From CAZKBP01 sp964551015 (GTDB lineage Bacteria; Bacteroidota; Bacteroidia; Cytophagales; Microscillaceae): a stretch of DNA of 64,000 bases. This document shows, piece by piece, positions 25,583-34,529 of this stretch (within the stretch, counting starts at the first letter, position 1; each line of letters starts with the position of its first letter). A program made the translations under genes and the position numbers. The stretch covers positions 1-64,000 of the forward strand of contig CAZKBP010000035.1 of NCBI GenBank assembly GCA_964551015.1, given 5' to 3'. The notes beneath the pieces are model-generated. The model was not told where the DNA came from. It was given only the letters and a program-made list of their open reading frames with translations, and did not search any database.

Positions 25583-26512
25583 ATGAATAAGACTAAAACG
25601 CGCATTCAAAATCTGGAGCAAGTCCGAGAATTCGGCAATATAGAGTTTTTGGCCAAACAACTGGTAGAAGGCTTTATCACGGGGTTGCATCGTTCTCCTT
25701 TCCACGGCTTTTCGGTAGAATTTGCCGAACATCGCCTTTACAACACCGGAGAAAGTACACGCCATATTGACTGGAAGGTATTTGCTAAAACCGATCGCCT
25801 CTACATCAAACGCTACGAGGAAGAGACCAACCTCAGAGGACAAATTCTGCTCGATGTCTCGTCTTCTATGTACTATCCACAGGAAAACAATGGCAAGCTG
25901 ACCTTCAGCATCATGGCGGCTTCGGCCATTGCCTACATGCTCCAAAAGCAGCGAGATGCCGTGAGTTTATGTACTTTTTCGGATGCAATCGAGAGCCACA
26001 CGCCTACCAAATCTACCCCCTCTCATATTCACAAAATTTTCTTGACCCTAGAAAATTTGCTTAAGTCGCCTGACCGGAAGAGGGGAAACAAGACTTCCGT
26101 GGCCGAAACGATCCATCAGATTGCCGATAAAATTCCTAGACGCTCTTTGGTCGTGGTTTTCAGTGATATGTTTGATAGCTCCGCTGATATTAATCAGATC
26201 TTCTCTGCTCTCCAGCACCTCAAACACAATCAACACGAAGTCTTACTTTTCCACGTGACAGATAAGAAAACCGAAGAAGATTTTGACTTTGAAGAACGCC
26301 CACACGAATTTATCGACTTAGAAACGGGCGAAAAAGTCAAGCTCCAACCTTCTCAGATCAAAGATTTTTACCAAAAACATATCAAAGAATATTATCATAA
26401 TCTCAAGCTCAAGTGTGGGCAATTCAAGATCGATTTCATTGAGGCCGACATCAAGCAGGGCTTTGACCAAATCCTGTATGCTTATCTGGTGAAACGGAGT
26501 AAGATGAAATAA
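25583..26512 (+). CDS. DUF58 domain protein (von Willebrand-like)
   Basis: 309 residues, cytoplasmic. The DUF58 signature GLHRSPFHGFSVEFAEHRLYNTGESTRHIDWKVFAKTDRLYIKRYEEETNL lies at about 37-90; a vWA-type fold follows with the MIDAS-like DVSSSMYY (Asp-x-Ser-x-Ser, about 93-100). Proteins of this family usually partner a MoxR ATPase in an operon. None is encoded here; the flanking genes are RlpA-SPOR and NADAR. Function as an ATPase-assisted metal/protein maturation factor is the general family guess only. Confidence 0.88.
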   Translation: MNKTKTRIQNLEQVREFGNIEFLAKQLVEGFITGLHRSPFHGFSVEFAEHRLYNTGESTRHIDWKVFAKTDRLYIKRYEEETNLRGQILLDVSSSMYYPQENNGKLTFSIMAASAIAYMLQKQRDAVSLCTFSDAIESHTPTKSTPSHIHKIFLTLENLLKSPDRKRGNKTSVAETIHQIADKIPRRSLVVVFSDMFDSSADINQIFSALQHLKHNQHEVLLFHVTDKKTEEDFDFEERPHEFIDLETGEKVKLQPSQIKDFYQKHIKEYYHNLKLKCGQFKIDFIEADIKQGFDQILYAYLVKRSKMK

Positions 26513-26603
26513 AATTGTAAATAGCAGAACTAAGAACTGGTCAGGCGATTTGATCGCGGATATCTTATCCCACTTTTGACCTACAACCTGCAATCTCAAA
26601 AAT

Positions 26604-27194
26604 ATGCAACCCAAATACAATCTCGACTGGCTCAAAGCTCAACTCGATAAAGCAGCTAATTTAAAATATCTCTATTTCTGGGGGCATACTTTATCTCATG
26701 GAGAGGAAGTAGGAAAATCCTGCTTTAGCCAATGGTACGCCAGCCCTTTTACGGTAAAAGAAATTACTTATCCCACCGCTGAACATTGGATGATGGCCGA
26801 GAAAGCACGCCTCTTCCAAGATCAGAAAATCTTGGAAAAAATTATCCAAGCCACCAAACCAGGAGAAGCCAAAGCTCTGGGCAGACAAGTCCAAGGCTTC
26901 GACCCTGCTCTCTGGATGGTAGAGCGATTTAAGATCGTGAAACTAGGAAATATTCACAAATTCAACCAAAATCGCCAATTGGGAGATTTTCTCCTCAATA
27001 CGGGTGAGAGAATCTTGGTAGAAGCCAGCCCCGTGGATACCATTTGGGGAGTGGGTCTGGCCCAAGATGATGAAACCATTGCCAACCCCCATCACTGGAA
27101 TGGTACAAATCTACTCGGCTTTGCGCTCATGGAAGTCAGAGATTGGCTGAGAGAAAATGGCTACTTCGAGCCTACGGCTGAAATTTCTTGCTAG
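26604..27194 (+). CDS. NADAR family protein (YbiA-like)
   Basis: 196 residues. The NADAR domain spans about 13-190: FWGHTLSHGEEVGKSCFSQWY, the invariant TAEHWMMAEKA with Glu and Lys, PGEAKALGRQVQGFDPALW, the substrate loop EASPVDTIWGVGL and WNGTNLLGFALMEVRDWL. Members act as N-glycosidases on damaged riboflavin-pathway intermediates (YbiA) or as ADP-ribosyl-guanine hydrolases in toxin-antitoxin systems. No DarT-like partner is adjacent, so the metabolic role is more likely. It lies 91 bp downstream of the DUF58 gene. Confidence 0.88.
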   Translation: MQPKYNLDWLKAQLDKAANLKYLYFWGHTLSHGEEVGKSCFSQWYASPFTVKEITYPTAEHWMMAEKARLFQDQKILEKIIQATKPGEAKALGRQVQGFDPALWMVERFKIVKLGNIHKFNQNRQLGDFLLNTGERILVEASPVDTIWGVGLAQDDETIANPHHWNGTNLLGFALMEVRDWLRENGYFEPTAEISC

Positions 27195-27262
27195 TATTTG
27201 AGCTTTGCATTACAGAGGGGCAACCTTTCCTTGCATAAGCATGGGTCATCTGCATTTGTCCA

Positions 27263-27535
27263 TCAAAAATAATCCTGAATCTCTCCTGCTGCTTTTTGAA
27301 AGCCCCAAGTAGCGAGCAAGGAGTAACTCGTATCCATCTCATACGCTTTGGCCTGGCCACCCTGAGCGTTGATTGGCTCGACCAGCGCTTGTACTGCTTC
27401 CAGATTTCTCCCAGAAAGATACAGATAAGCCCCATTTTGGGCGAAGGCTTGGGCTACGGCAGAGGAAATTTCTCCATTGGCGGCGAAGATCGCTGCGATT
27501 TTATTAATAAAGACTGCATAAGATTTGTATTTTAT
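27263..27535 (-). pseudogene. Decayed short-chain dehydrogenase (SDR), N-terminal remnant
   Basis: On the minus strand, reading in frame toward the TGA at 27263-27265, the translation includes ISSAVAQAFAQNGAYLYLSGRN and VEPINAQGGQAKAYEMD, the first Rossmann beta-alpha-beta unit of an SDR ending at the acidic residue after the second strand. There is no start codon in this frame near the expected position (a frame change lies just upstream), the Gly motif is degraded (AANGEIS where TGxxxGIG is expected), and the frame stops after about 80 residues without Ser/Tyr/Lys catalytic residues. This is the only content recognised in the 600-bp gap; 27541-27813 holds nothing further. Confidence 0.7.
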
Positions 27536-27813
27536 GAATGAATTTACCCTTTGACGTTGGAGAGAAACAAAACGGTCGGAGATTTTGAGAAAAAATCAAA
27601 AATATTGATCTTTAGTGCTCTCATAAGGCTTAAAGGAGATGGACAAATTATTTTACTCACTTTTATTGGTATATAAATTGAATATATTTTGTTGTGCACA
27701 CCCCAGATAGATTATTTGAGTACTCAGCTAAAGCATCTGAGCAGGGATATTCAGAAGTCTAAGCAAATGTCAGGTACCAAGAACGTATAGCTAACCACTT
27801 AACCCCAAGATTT

Positions 27814-28566
27814 ATGGAAAAGCTACTGAAGAAATTAGAGCAGAGCCAACTAACCATACGTGAGCAACAACGAGTATTAGAATTTATTGATTTTTTGGTG
27901 TACCAAAGACAGCAGAAAAAAGGAGTAGGAATAGCAGGCATATCCAGTTCAGAAGATGGAGAGATGTATAAAGGCAGTCCTGCCTCCCTGAGAACCATCG
28001 TAATGAATTATCCTGAGGATACCGAGTGGACTTATTCTTTACTCAGAAAGGCTTTTCCTTTTGAATACAAGGCCAAGGTAGAAATCATTCAGGGGCAAAT
28101 CAGTATTGGCACTGCTCCCAATGCGGTTCACCAACGAATTGTACGCCGCCTGACTTTCTGGATATCTACCTACATCGAGGAGCAAAAGCATCAATCCGGA
28201 GAAATTCTTTCCGCACCTTTAGATGTGGTATTGAATGAGAAACAAGTCATTCAGCCCGATATTTCTTTTATCCGCTCTGAGCGTGGCCTGATGAATGCGG
28301 AGGGATTCGTGGAAGGAGCCCCCGATTTGATGATTGAGGTCGTTTCTCCGGCGAACTTCAAGCAACTTCGAGAACAAAAACTAAAGATGTGCGCCGAACA
28401 CAATATAGCCGAGTATTGGGAGATTCACCCCAAGCAACAATCCTGTACGGTGCGTGTGCTCAAACGAGGAACCTACGAAATTTACGCGCAAGTAAGAGGA
28501 GAAGAAGCTATACAGTCTTTTATTCTGGAGGGTTTTCAGGTGAAAGTCTCTAGTTTGTTTGAATAA
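27814..28566 (+). CDS. Uma2 family (DUF820) PD-(D/E)XK-type putative endonuclease with DUF2281-like N-terminus
   Basis: 250 residues. The first about 40 residues (LEQSQLTIREQQRVLEFIDFLVYQ) resemble the DUF2281 antitoxin-like helix pair; the rest is the Uma2 fold, with VEIIQGQISIGTAPNAVHQRIVRRL, the metal-site QPDISFIRSE (Pro-Asp) and PDLMIEVVSPANFKQLREQKLKMCAEHNIAEYWEI (Glu-x-Val/Lys) completing a PD-(D/E)XK core. Uma2 proteins are widespread and their role is unsettled. The fusion of the two parts in one gene is somewhat unusual. It is isolated on the plus strand. Confidence 0.8.
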   Translation: MEKLLKKLEQSQLTIREQQRVLEFIDFLVYQRQQKKGVGIAGISSSEDGEMYKGSPASLRTIVMNYPEDTEWTYSLLRKAFPFEYKAKVEIIQGQISIGTAPNAVHQRIVRRLTFWISTYIEEQKHQSGEILSAPLDVVLNEKQVIQPDISFIRSERGLMNAEGFVEGAPDLMIEVVSPANFKQLREQKLKMCAEHNIAEYWEIHPKQQSCTVRVLKRGTYEIYAQVRGEEAIQSFILEGFQVKVSSLFE

Positions 28567-28614
28567 AGGGACTTGCCTCCACTCACTGACTAGGTGATGA
28601 ATAACTAGATTTTG

Positions 28615-28637
28615 TTTGTTAAGACCTTCTTAACAAA
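28615..28637. terminator. Bidirectional hairpin between Uma2 and DUF4132 genes
   Basis: TTTGTTAAG (28615-28623), 5-nt loop, CTTAACAAA (28629-28637), a perfect 9-bp stem between convergent stops. Confidence 0.6.
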
Positions 28638-28653
28638 ATGAAGCATTGCTCTA

Positions 28654-30504
28654 CTAAAAACCTTCTATCTGGCTCATAATCAGCGAGTCTGTGATTTTGT
28701 CATCTTCTGCTAAAAGAAAGGCTTTACTGAGAATCAAAGTCAAAAGACTATCACCGTCAAAGGGGAGGAAAAGTTTCTGCCCTTGGTTCTTTGCACGACG
28801 GTCGGGTACAATGCAGAGATATTTGTCATCGGGCTTCATCAAGATATTGGCACTTCCGATATTGATCTTGTAGCTGCGTAGTTGCCCTCGTACCACCAAA
28901 AAATTCCCTTCAAAACTACAAAGGTCAGCGATTTTGGTTTTGGGAATAATACGCTCCAAGATTTCTCGGCGGTTTTTGGCCGATACACTTTCGGATTTTT
29001 CGCCAAAAGAATACTCCATCCAATAGGCTCGGTAGTCTTCACTGCCGTCCCAATTAGGATCACTACCAATGCTACACACGGCAATAAACAAATCCACATC
29101 GCGCATCACTTCCGAAAAAGCCACCGGATCAATGTCTTTCAAGGCCAAATCTTGCCCTGTTTCCAAATCTTCAAAACGCAATCTTTGGGTAGAGGCGTAT
29201 TCCCAGGAGGGAAAAGCCACATCCAAATAAACCTTTAAGTTATAATTGAGCAAAGTAGTTTCAGGAGAATCAAAATCATAACCAAAAGAGCCTTTGTATT
29301 GCCAATTTCTTTGTTGTGCCAAGGCGAATAACTTATTTTGCTCCAGAATATGTGCCGAAAAACGGTTAGAATAAGTCTCTGTCGCCAGTTCTGCCTCCGT
29401 GACCACATAAACTTCCCGAAAGGCTTGCTTAAAAGGCTGCCGAATTTCTTTTTGGAAAATGTAATCTCGCCAAGTGAGCACTTCATTCACTTCCCCCAAA
29501 ACAGGATGCCAGAGTTTTACCTGCGTATCTTCCAAGTTTTCTAGCAGATTTCCTTGGGCATTTACGAATTTTCCTGCTTGATAAATGCCGACTTGCACTT
29601 GTTCTCCTCGCTCAAATTGCCAAATGAGCAAACGAGAAATAATACGCAAAAGGGGATGATCCAAAATATATTTTCTGAAATCGGCATAAGCCCAAACCCG
29701 ACGATTGATCCAGCTTTGCTCCAGGCGATAGCGCTGACTTTGCAAAGTTTTCTTCACGTCCTGAATTTGGGTTTTGAATTGGCGAAGTTCCAAATCAAAT
29801 GTTCGCTTCACCACCGCCGGATCGCTTTTCTGAGTCTTGCCATCGGGCTTGAGCCATTCCAAATGCGTTTTTTGATAACTCTCCAGATAAAATTGCGCCT
29901 TATAATCTCCAAACTCCTTTTCTAGAGATAAATCCTCTAAGCCATAATCAGGCGTCATTTGATCTTGGATTTCGTGCTCATTCAGAGAAGTGGCGCGACT
30001 GAGTTTTTGTAGAGATTGGTCAATCGCCTTGAGGAAAGTAGGGTACTTCGTGCGCGTTTTCATCTCCAACAAGGCCATCATGGCTTCAGGTGTTTCCATA
30101 TCTACAAGGGCATTCAAGCCTGTATTGCCCACCTGCTTGGCAAAAGCTCCCTTTCCCGACACTTTTTGATAGGCACGCTCGGTCATCTGCCGGATAAAAC
30201 GATAGGACTCGGCGTGAGGGCTTAGGGAAGCAAACCACAGCAAACCTCGGAGCATATGCGAAGCTTTGCCCTTGAACCACTCGGGATATTCCTTGAAATA
30301 CTCCGCGAAGCCGGGCAAAATTTTTACGAAATGCGCTAGTTCAATGGCCTCCAGATGTTTTTGGGCTTCTTTGAGCCAAGTTACAGTAGGCGAACTTTTC
30401 TTGCCAAATTGGAAGCAATGTACAAACAAATGATGCCATTCTTCACGTGGTTCTTCTCCTGTAAAAATCTGAGAGGCAAACCATTTCCAAGGTTCTTGTT
30501 CCAT
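28654..30504 (-). CDS. DUF4132 domain protein
   Basis: A 616-residue cytoplasmic protein. A helical, HEAT-like N-terminal half (about 1-250) leads to the DUF4132 block: ILDHPLLRIISRLLIWQFERG (about 285-305), KLWHPVLGEVNEVLTWRDYIFQKEIRQPFKQAFREVYVVT (about 335-375) and WQYKGSFGYDFDSPETTL (about 405). The C-terminal third has alternating strands with EGNFLVVRGQLRSYKINIGSANILM. E. coli MolR/YehI belongs to this family; no biochemical activity is established. Start 24 nt after the stop of the small GG-ending protein at 30529, so the two form an operon. The gene is shorter than MolR because the N-terminal repeat region is reduced and no WGR domain is present. Confidence 0.8.
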   Translation of the reverse strand: MEQEPWKWFASQIFTGEEPREEWHHLFVHCFQFGKKSSPTVTWLKEAQKHLEAIELAHFVKILPGFAEYFKEYPEWFKGKASHMLRGLLWFASLSPHAESYRFIRQMTERAYQKVSGKGAFAKQVGNTGLNALVDMETPEAMMALLEMKTRTKYPTFLKAIDQSLQKLSRATSLNEHEIQDQMTPDYGLEDLSLEKEFGDYKAQFYLESYQKTHLEWLKPDGKTQKSDPAVVKRTFDLELRQFKTQIQDVKKTLQSQRYRLEQSWINRRVWAYADFRKYILDHPLLRIISRLLIWQFERGEQVQVGIYQAGKFVNAQGNLLENLEDTQVKLWHPVLGEVNEVLTWRDYIFQKEIRQPFKQAFREVYVVTEAELATETYSNRFSAHILEQNKLFALAQQRNWQYKGSFGYDFDSPETTLLNYNLKVYLDVAFPSWEYASTQRLRFEDLETGQDLALKDIDPVAFSEVMRDVDLFIAVCSIGSDPNWDGSEDYRAYWMEYSFGEKSESVSAKNRREILERIIPKTKIADLCSFEGNFLVVRGQLRSYKINIGSANILMKPDDKYLCIVPDRRAKNQGQKLFLPFDGDSLLTLILSKAFLLAEDDKITDSLIMSQIEGF

Positions 30505-30528
30505 AAAAGTTGTAGATTGCAGCCAATT

Positions 30529-30921
30529 TCACCCACCCACCAGAGGCGTTAATTGTACAAAACTCACATCCGTATGTTGATTGAGCATGATTTCGTCTTC
30601 CAGATTCTCGATTTGGCGATCGTCTACCATGATAAAGAGTTGATTTTGTTGGAAGGCTTCCAGAGTACGGTAGACTTCTTGTTCGGGGTCAACGAGTTTG
30701 CGGTTAAGGGGGCGGGCATTCGTTTGGGCATTGAGTGCGTTTTCTTTGGCATTTTCAAAACCTTGGCTTTCTTTTTCTACACAAGTATTGTATTTAGCCA
30801 CTTCTTGCTCCACTCGGAGGCGAATTAGCTCGGCCACGGTGATTTTTTCTTGTTCTATTTGGATGAGAATTTCGTCAAGGATTTTGCCGGCGAAATTTTG
30901 GTCTTTAATGTGTAGTTCCAT
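30529..30921 (-). CDS. Small ubiquitin/MoaD-like (beta-grasp) protein ending in Gly-Gly, candidate
   Basis: 130 residues, soluble. The order of predicted elements fits a beta-grasp fold: strand MELHIKD, strand KILDEILIQI, helix ITVAELIRLRVEQEVAKYN (about 31-49), a variable charged loop (about 50-85), strand LFIMVDDRQI, and the final strand DVSFVQLTPLVGG, in which the last two residues before the stop are Gly-Gly. The sharp C-terminal PLVGG resembles MoaD/ThiS and ubiquitin tails that are adenylated and conjugated or thiolated. The gene is directly upstream of DUF4132 (24-nt gap). No E1-, MoeB- or JAB-type gene is in the window. The fold is inferred by eye. Confidence 0.6.
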   Translation of the reverse strand: MELHIKDQNFAGKILDEILIQIEQEKITVAELIRLRVEQEVAKYNTCVEKESQGFENAKENALNAQTNARPLNRKLVDPEQEVYRTLEAFQQNQLFIMVDDRQIENLEDEIMLNQHTDVSFVQLTPLVGG

Positions 30922-31015
30922 TTTTTTCGGGTAAACAGTGATCAGTGTTTAGCTCAAAATACGAGCATTTATTAAATAAAACTAGCCAAAAAGAAAAGAA
31001 ATTCCAAAAGAAGTG

Positions 31016-33157
31016 CTAAAAGCGAATCCTTACCTGCGCTCTGAGTTCAGAGCGGGTGTCGCCTTGAATTTCTTCGCCTCCGGAGCCGATTTCATCCCGA
31101 TCCCGAAAATCAAAACGGGCGTAGCGTAGCCAAAAATCAAAATGCCGACTGAGCTTATAACGAGCTAAGAAATAGGTGCGAATGCCCTGCCCATTGTAAG
31201 CGGGAATGGAAAAAGACCAAAGCACATCTTTTTCATAAACATACTGGCGGTTGTCAAAATCATCGGTGTCAAAAAGCGCAAAGCGCACATCTAAGCTCAA
31301 TTTGCCAATATCCGCTCCAAAATCTTGCGCCAAAGCGTAGCCGTTGGTATTGCGTTGATTAAAGTTAAAGCTACTGAATTGCACTCGGCTTTGCATTCGG
31401 AAGATTTTCTCAGCTCGGAAAGAAAAATTAAACAAAAAGTTTCGTCTCGTACCCTTTGCAATGGTTCTTAAAGCACCCTGAGCATCGTCGCTGGTTACGT
31501 TACGGTCTTTGACTTCTTGCCGGAATTGCCCATAAACGCTAATATTCCGACTAAAATTGTAGGTAGTTCTGGTCAAAAACTCATAACCTTCCGAAGGCGC
31601 ATCCAAGCGGAAGCGCAACCAAGGGAATGTAAAGCGATCATAATAAGCAGCAATCACTAATTTTTTGACAATGGGCGTAATTTTGATTCCCCAGTAAATA
31701 CCATTTTCGTTGATATTGCGCGAGCCTTCGCCAAAGGCCGACCCGAAGAAAGTATGGAAGTCACGATCATAATTCCGATACAGCATGGAAAATTGCACCG
31801 AAGGCGAAAGGCTTGACACAAAGCCACCCACGAAGCCAATGCCGCCACTCTTGGAGCGCGCTCCTTCTCCAAAAAAAGCAAAATTCTGCCAGTTGTAGCT
31901 AAAATGTAAGCCCACATTATAATTATCCTGACCACTAAACTCGAAAAGATTACGGAGGCTATCTCGGGAATTGTCATTGTTTCGCCGAAAATCACGATTG
32001 TAATTCGTGCGGATAAAAGTGGCACCAATCTGCAAATCTTCACGCCGATTGTTGTAGAGAATATGTCCGCCGATCGTTTGCTCGGTAAAACGACCTTTGT
32101 TAAGGATTTCTCGCTCGGTACGGTGCAAGCCCGAGGTTTGCAAAGTCTCAATAAAAGCTTCAAATTCAGCCTCGGTGGTGTCGGTAGCCTCACTCAGACT
32201 TCCATCACGGCGTACCCGAGAGTAAAAACCTGTGATGTCAAATTGCCCTACATTATAAGTAGCCGCTCCCCCTCGGAAAAAGCCACTCTCCAGCACGGAA
32301 GTGTAAGGTCTGATGCCCAAATTGCTTCGACGCGTGGTGAGAACTGTTTCGGAGCCTTTCCCAAGCGTAAAACCCGAAGAGAGAAGCAGACCCTGGCCAA
32401 TCTGAAGCTGGTAATCTCCCAGAGCAATGCGTTTGAAACGGCCTTTATTCTCAAAATAAGCATGGTAAGAAACAAAGTCCATCCCGTAGCGGCGCGTATC
32501 TGGGTCCCAGGCGTAGGTTTCGCCATTGTCATTTTCGAGGGTAAATCCCAAACTAAAATCACGGGTATGGCTGACCCGAAAACGAGCATAGAGCTTCCCC
32601 GCAGACCCAAGGTAATCTTGAGAAGGGCTGGCCTCTTCGGTAAAGCCACGTTGCTCTTCTAAAATGTGCGTGTAGCGCAGAAGCAGGTAATTATTTTTTT
32701 CGGAAAGAATGCGTTGGGGTAGGGGCTGGGTTTTGAGGTCTAAATCTTCTACCACTACGAAAGGCAATATTTTCTCAATGGTAATCGGGTCAAAGTTGGG
32801 AATAGCCTGTAACTCATAGATACTGAGTAGCTTACCATTCTCGGCTCGGTATTCTAAAAAACTATTAATTTGTAATTCGGAAAGAATATAGAAAGAGGAG
32901 AGTTCATCTCTCGTTGCTCTATTCAGATTGATTGGGTTTCGGAAAAGCTGAAATAAAGTCTCGTAAATATCTTCATAATTGATATCATCATCTTGGATGG
33001 GGAAAAAGCTCTGAATAAATTCATCCAAATCAATCTGAGGGCGAGGGGCATCTTGGGCAAAAGTTCTGCTGTACAGGCCAAGACAGAGGAAAACCAAAGC
33101 GATGACCTTCAAAAAGAATTTTTTATCAAGAAAAGATAAGCGACAAAAATTTTTCAT
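31016..33157 (-). CDS. Helix-hairpin-helix outer-membrane beta-barrel protein
   Basis: 713 residues. Signal peptide 1-34. Residues about 70-130 contain two HhH units (PINLNRATRDELSSFYILSELQINSFLEYRAENGKLLSIYELQAIPNFDPITIEKILPFV) as in ComEA-type proteins, followed by a long barrel-like domain (about 160-713) of short alternating strands ending in RVRIRF, a terminal aromatic as in outer-membrane proteins. This architecture is common and uncharacterised in Bacteroidota; whether the HhH motifs bind DNA outside the cell is not known. It starts 12 nt downstream of the PorV-like gene, so the two are an operon. Confidence 0.82.
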   Translation of the reverse strand: MKNFCRLSFLDKKFFLKVIALVFLCLGLYSRTFAQDAPRPQIDLDEFIQSFFPIQDDDINYEDIYETLFQLFRNPINLNRATRDELSSFYILSELQINSFLEYRAENGKLLSIYELQAIPNFDPITIEKILPFVVVEDLDLKTQPLPQRILSEKNNYLLLRYTHILEEQRGFTEEASPSQDYLGSAGKLYARFRVSHTRDFSLGFTLENDNGETYAWDPDTRRYGMDFVSYHAYFENKGRFKRIALGDYQLQIGQGLLLSSGFTLGKGSETVLTTRRSNLGIRPYTSVLESGFFRGGAATYNVGQFDITGFYSRVRRDGSLSEATDTTEAEFEAFIETLQTSGLHRTEREILNKGRFTEQTIGGHILYNNRREDLQIGATFIRTNYNRDFRRNNDNSRDSLRNLFEFSGQDNYNVGLHFSYNWQNFAFFGEGARSKSGGIGFVGGFVSSLSPSVQFSMLYRNYDRDFHTFFGSAFGEGSRNINENGIYWGIKITPIVKKLVIAAYYDRFTFPWLRFRLDAPSEGYEFLTRTTYNFSRNISVYGQFRQEVKDRNVTSDDAQGALRTIAKGTRRNFLFNFSFRAEKIFRMQSRVQFSSFNFNQRNTNGYALAQDFGADIGKLSLDVRFALFDTDDFDNRQYVYEKDVLWSFSIPAYNGQGIRTYFLARYKLSRHFDFWLRYARFDFRDRDEIGSGGEEIQGDTRSELRAQVRIRF

Positions 33158-33169
33158 AGCAAATCTTAC

Positions 33170-34018
33170 TTATGGTTGCGTATTTTCGGAGCGACTGATC
33201 TTCCGGCCAAAACGATAGCCTAAGGAGAAGTGATGAGATAAGCCTAATTCGCTCATCGTACTGAGTGCATAGTCAAAACTAAATCGCTTGGGACTAAAGC
33301 CCAGACCAAAGTGATTGATAAAAGGCTCGGTTTGCACCCCTGTTCGCAAAAACACATTTTTGACCACCTGATATTCTACCCCTGCTTTGAAGGAAGCGGG
33401 CAAATCCACATCCTTTTCCGTTTCTATACCAATCGTGAGTGCCTCCACGGGTTGGTAACTCAGCCCTGCTTTGAGCACCGTGGGAATATCTTGATCCTCG
33501 CCTCGTTCGGTGGTCAATTTGGCTTGGTTGAGGTTGTAAACATGCCCAGCCAGAAACAAATTCTGGGTAATCCGGGCGATGCCACCAAACTCCAAGATCA
33601 CGGTTCCGGCGCTATTCAAATCTTGGATGCTCACTTGTAAATAATTGACTTTCAATCCTAAACTGACTGGTTCAATCCGATAAGAATAGCCAAGTCCAAT
33701 TTTCAGTTCATTATAAAGTTCGTCGCCAAAGCGACTCAAACTAGCTCCAGCCACGCCCCATTTAAGCGGAGCCACCGCCCCGAGGCCAAAAGTCTGAAAA
33801 GCCGACACATTAAAGCGATTGTCATAGGCAAAGAAAGCTTGTCCCTGATCTACGTATGAAAGACCCGCCACATTGTTAAAAATAGACCAAGCGTCTCTCT
33901 GGGCAGCGACCGCCTGCCCCATTCCGAGGGCACGCCCTCCAAAAGCATAGCTGTCAATTTGTGCCTGAGCAAGGTGTGTGAAGAGTAGAAAGAGCCAAAA
34001 AATAAGAAAGCTTCGCAT
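33170..34018 (-). CDS. PorV/PorQ-like outer-membrane beta-barrel protein
   Basis: 282 residues: signal peptide 1-19, then GGRALGMGQAVAAQRDAWSIFNNVAGLS (about 27-55), the hallmark start of FadL/PorV-like barrels in Bacteroidota, and about 14 strands to the C-terminal FSLGYRFG. Paralogues PorV and PorQ serve the type IX secretion system, and the kelch protein at 16543 shows that this system exists in the organism, but this protein need not be part of it. It pairs with the HhH barrel gene 12 nt downstream. Confidence 0.78.
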   Translation of the reverse strand: MRSFLIFWLFLLFTHLAQAQIDSYAFGGRALGMGQAVAAQRDAWSIFNNVAGLSYVDQGQAFFAYDNRFNVSAFQTFGLGAVAPLKWGVAGASLSRFGDELYNELKIGLGYSYRIEPVSLGLKVNYLQVSIQDLNSAGTVILEFGGIARITQNLFLAGHVYNLNQAKLTTERGEDQDIPTVLKAGLSYQPVEALTIGIETEKDVDLPASFKAGVEYQVVKNVFLRTGVQTEPFINHFGLGFSPKRFSFDYALSTMSELGLSHHFSLGYRFGRKISRSENTQP

Positions 34019-34268
34019 GGTTTCTTCTTGAAATGATGTCCAAATAAAAGATATTTTCGGACGATAAAACTGATCGAGTGTTAACTTTTTGTAAAATTTG
34101 TAATTTTATTCATCCTAGTTTGACATAAAAAGCGATTCTGAGGGCAAGAATTGGGAATAATGTGAATATTTAGTAATTTAGATGTGGCGAGATAAGTATA
34201 CTGTGTTTGATCCGTTTGACATGTAGTGATCTGGCCAAACATTTATTCTACAATAAAAAACAATTGAT

Positions 34269-34445
34269 ATGAGTAGCTTAATCAAAAATATTCTGATCTT
34301 AGTACTAATCTTAATCGCAGCAGGTTATGCTTTTAGCTTTATCATGGGGACCTTAGGCTTTTTGATTAAGCTGGCTTTGATCGGAGGAGGAGCTTATTTA
34401 GGTTACAAAATCTTCTTCTCGAAGAATAAGCAGATAGAAAAGTAG
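34269..34445 (+). CDS. Small two-helix membrane protein, 58 residues
   Basis: An open frame starting MSSLIKNILILVLILIAAGY, with helix 1 (about 6-25) and helix 2 (about 28-48, with GGGAYLGYKIFF), and a Lys-rich C-terminus. It ends 31 nt before a strong terminator at 34477-34507. The amphipathic pattern and tight terminator make it likely to be real. It resembles the many short anchor-like proteins of Bacteroidota; no function can be given. Confidence 0.65.
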   Translation: MSSLIKNILILVLILIAAGYAFSFIMGTLGFLIKLALIGGGAYLGYKIFFSKNKQIEK

Positions 34446-34476
34446 ACAGAAGTCAAACTTTTGCTATTATTTTGCA

Positions 34477-34507
34477 TCCAATAGTACAGCACACTATTGG
34501 ATTTTTT
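34477..34507 (+). terminator. Rho-independent terminator
   Basis: TCCAATAGT (34477-34485), 7-nt loop, ACTATTGGA (34493-34501), then six T. Confidence 0.88.
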
Positions 34508-34529
34508 ATGTAAACTTTTTTGAATACTC

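Noticed and set aside
25583..26512. MoxR-DUF58 operon
   Set aside because: No MoxR ATPase gene lies on either side.
34200..34268. TTGACA-type promoter upstream of the small membrane protein
   Set aside because: This -35 form is not used by Bacteroidota primary sigma factor, and no TAnnTTTG element matches.
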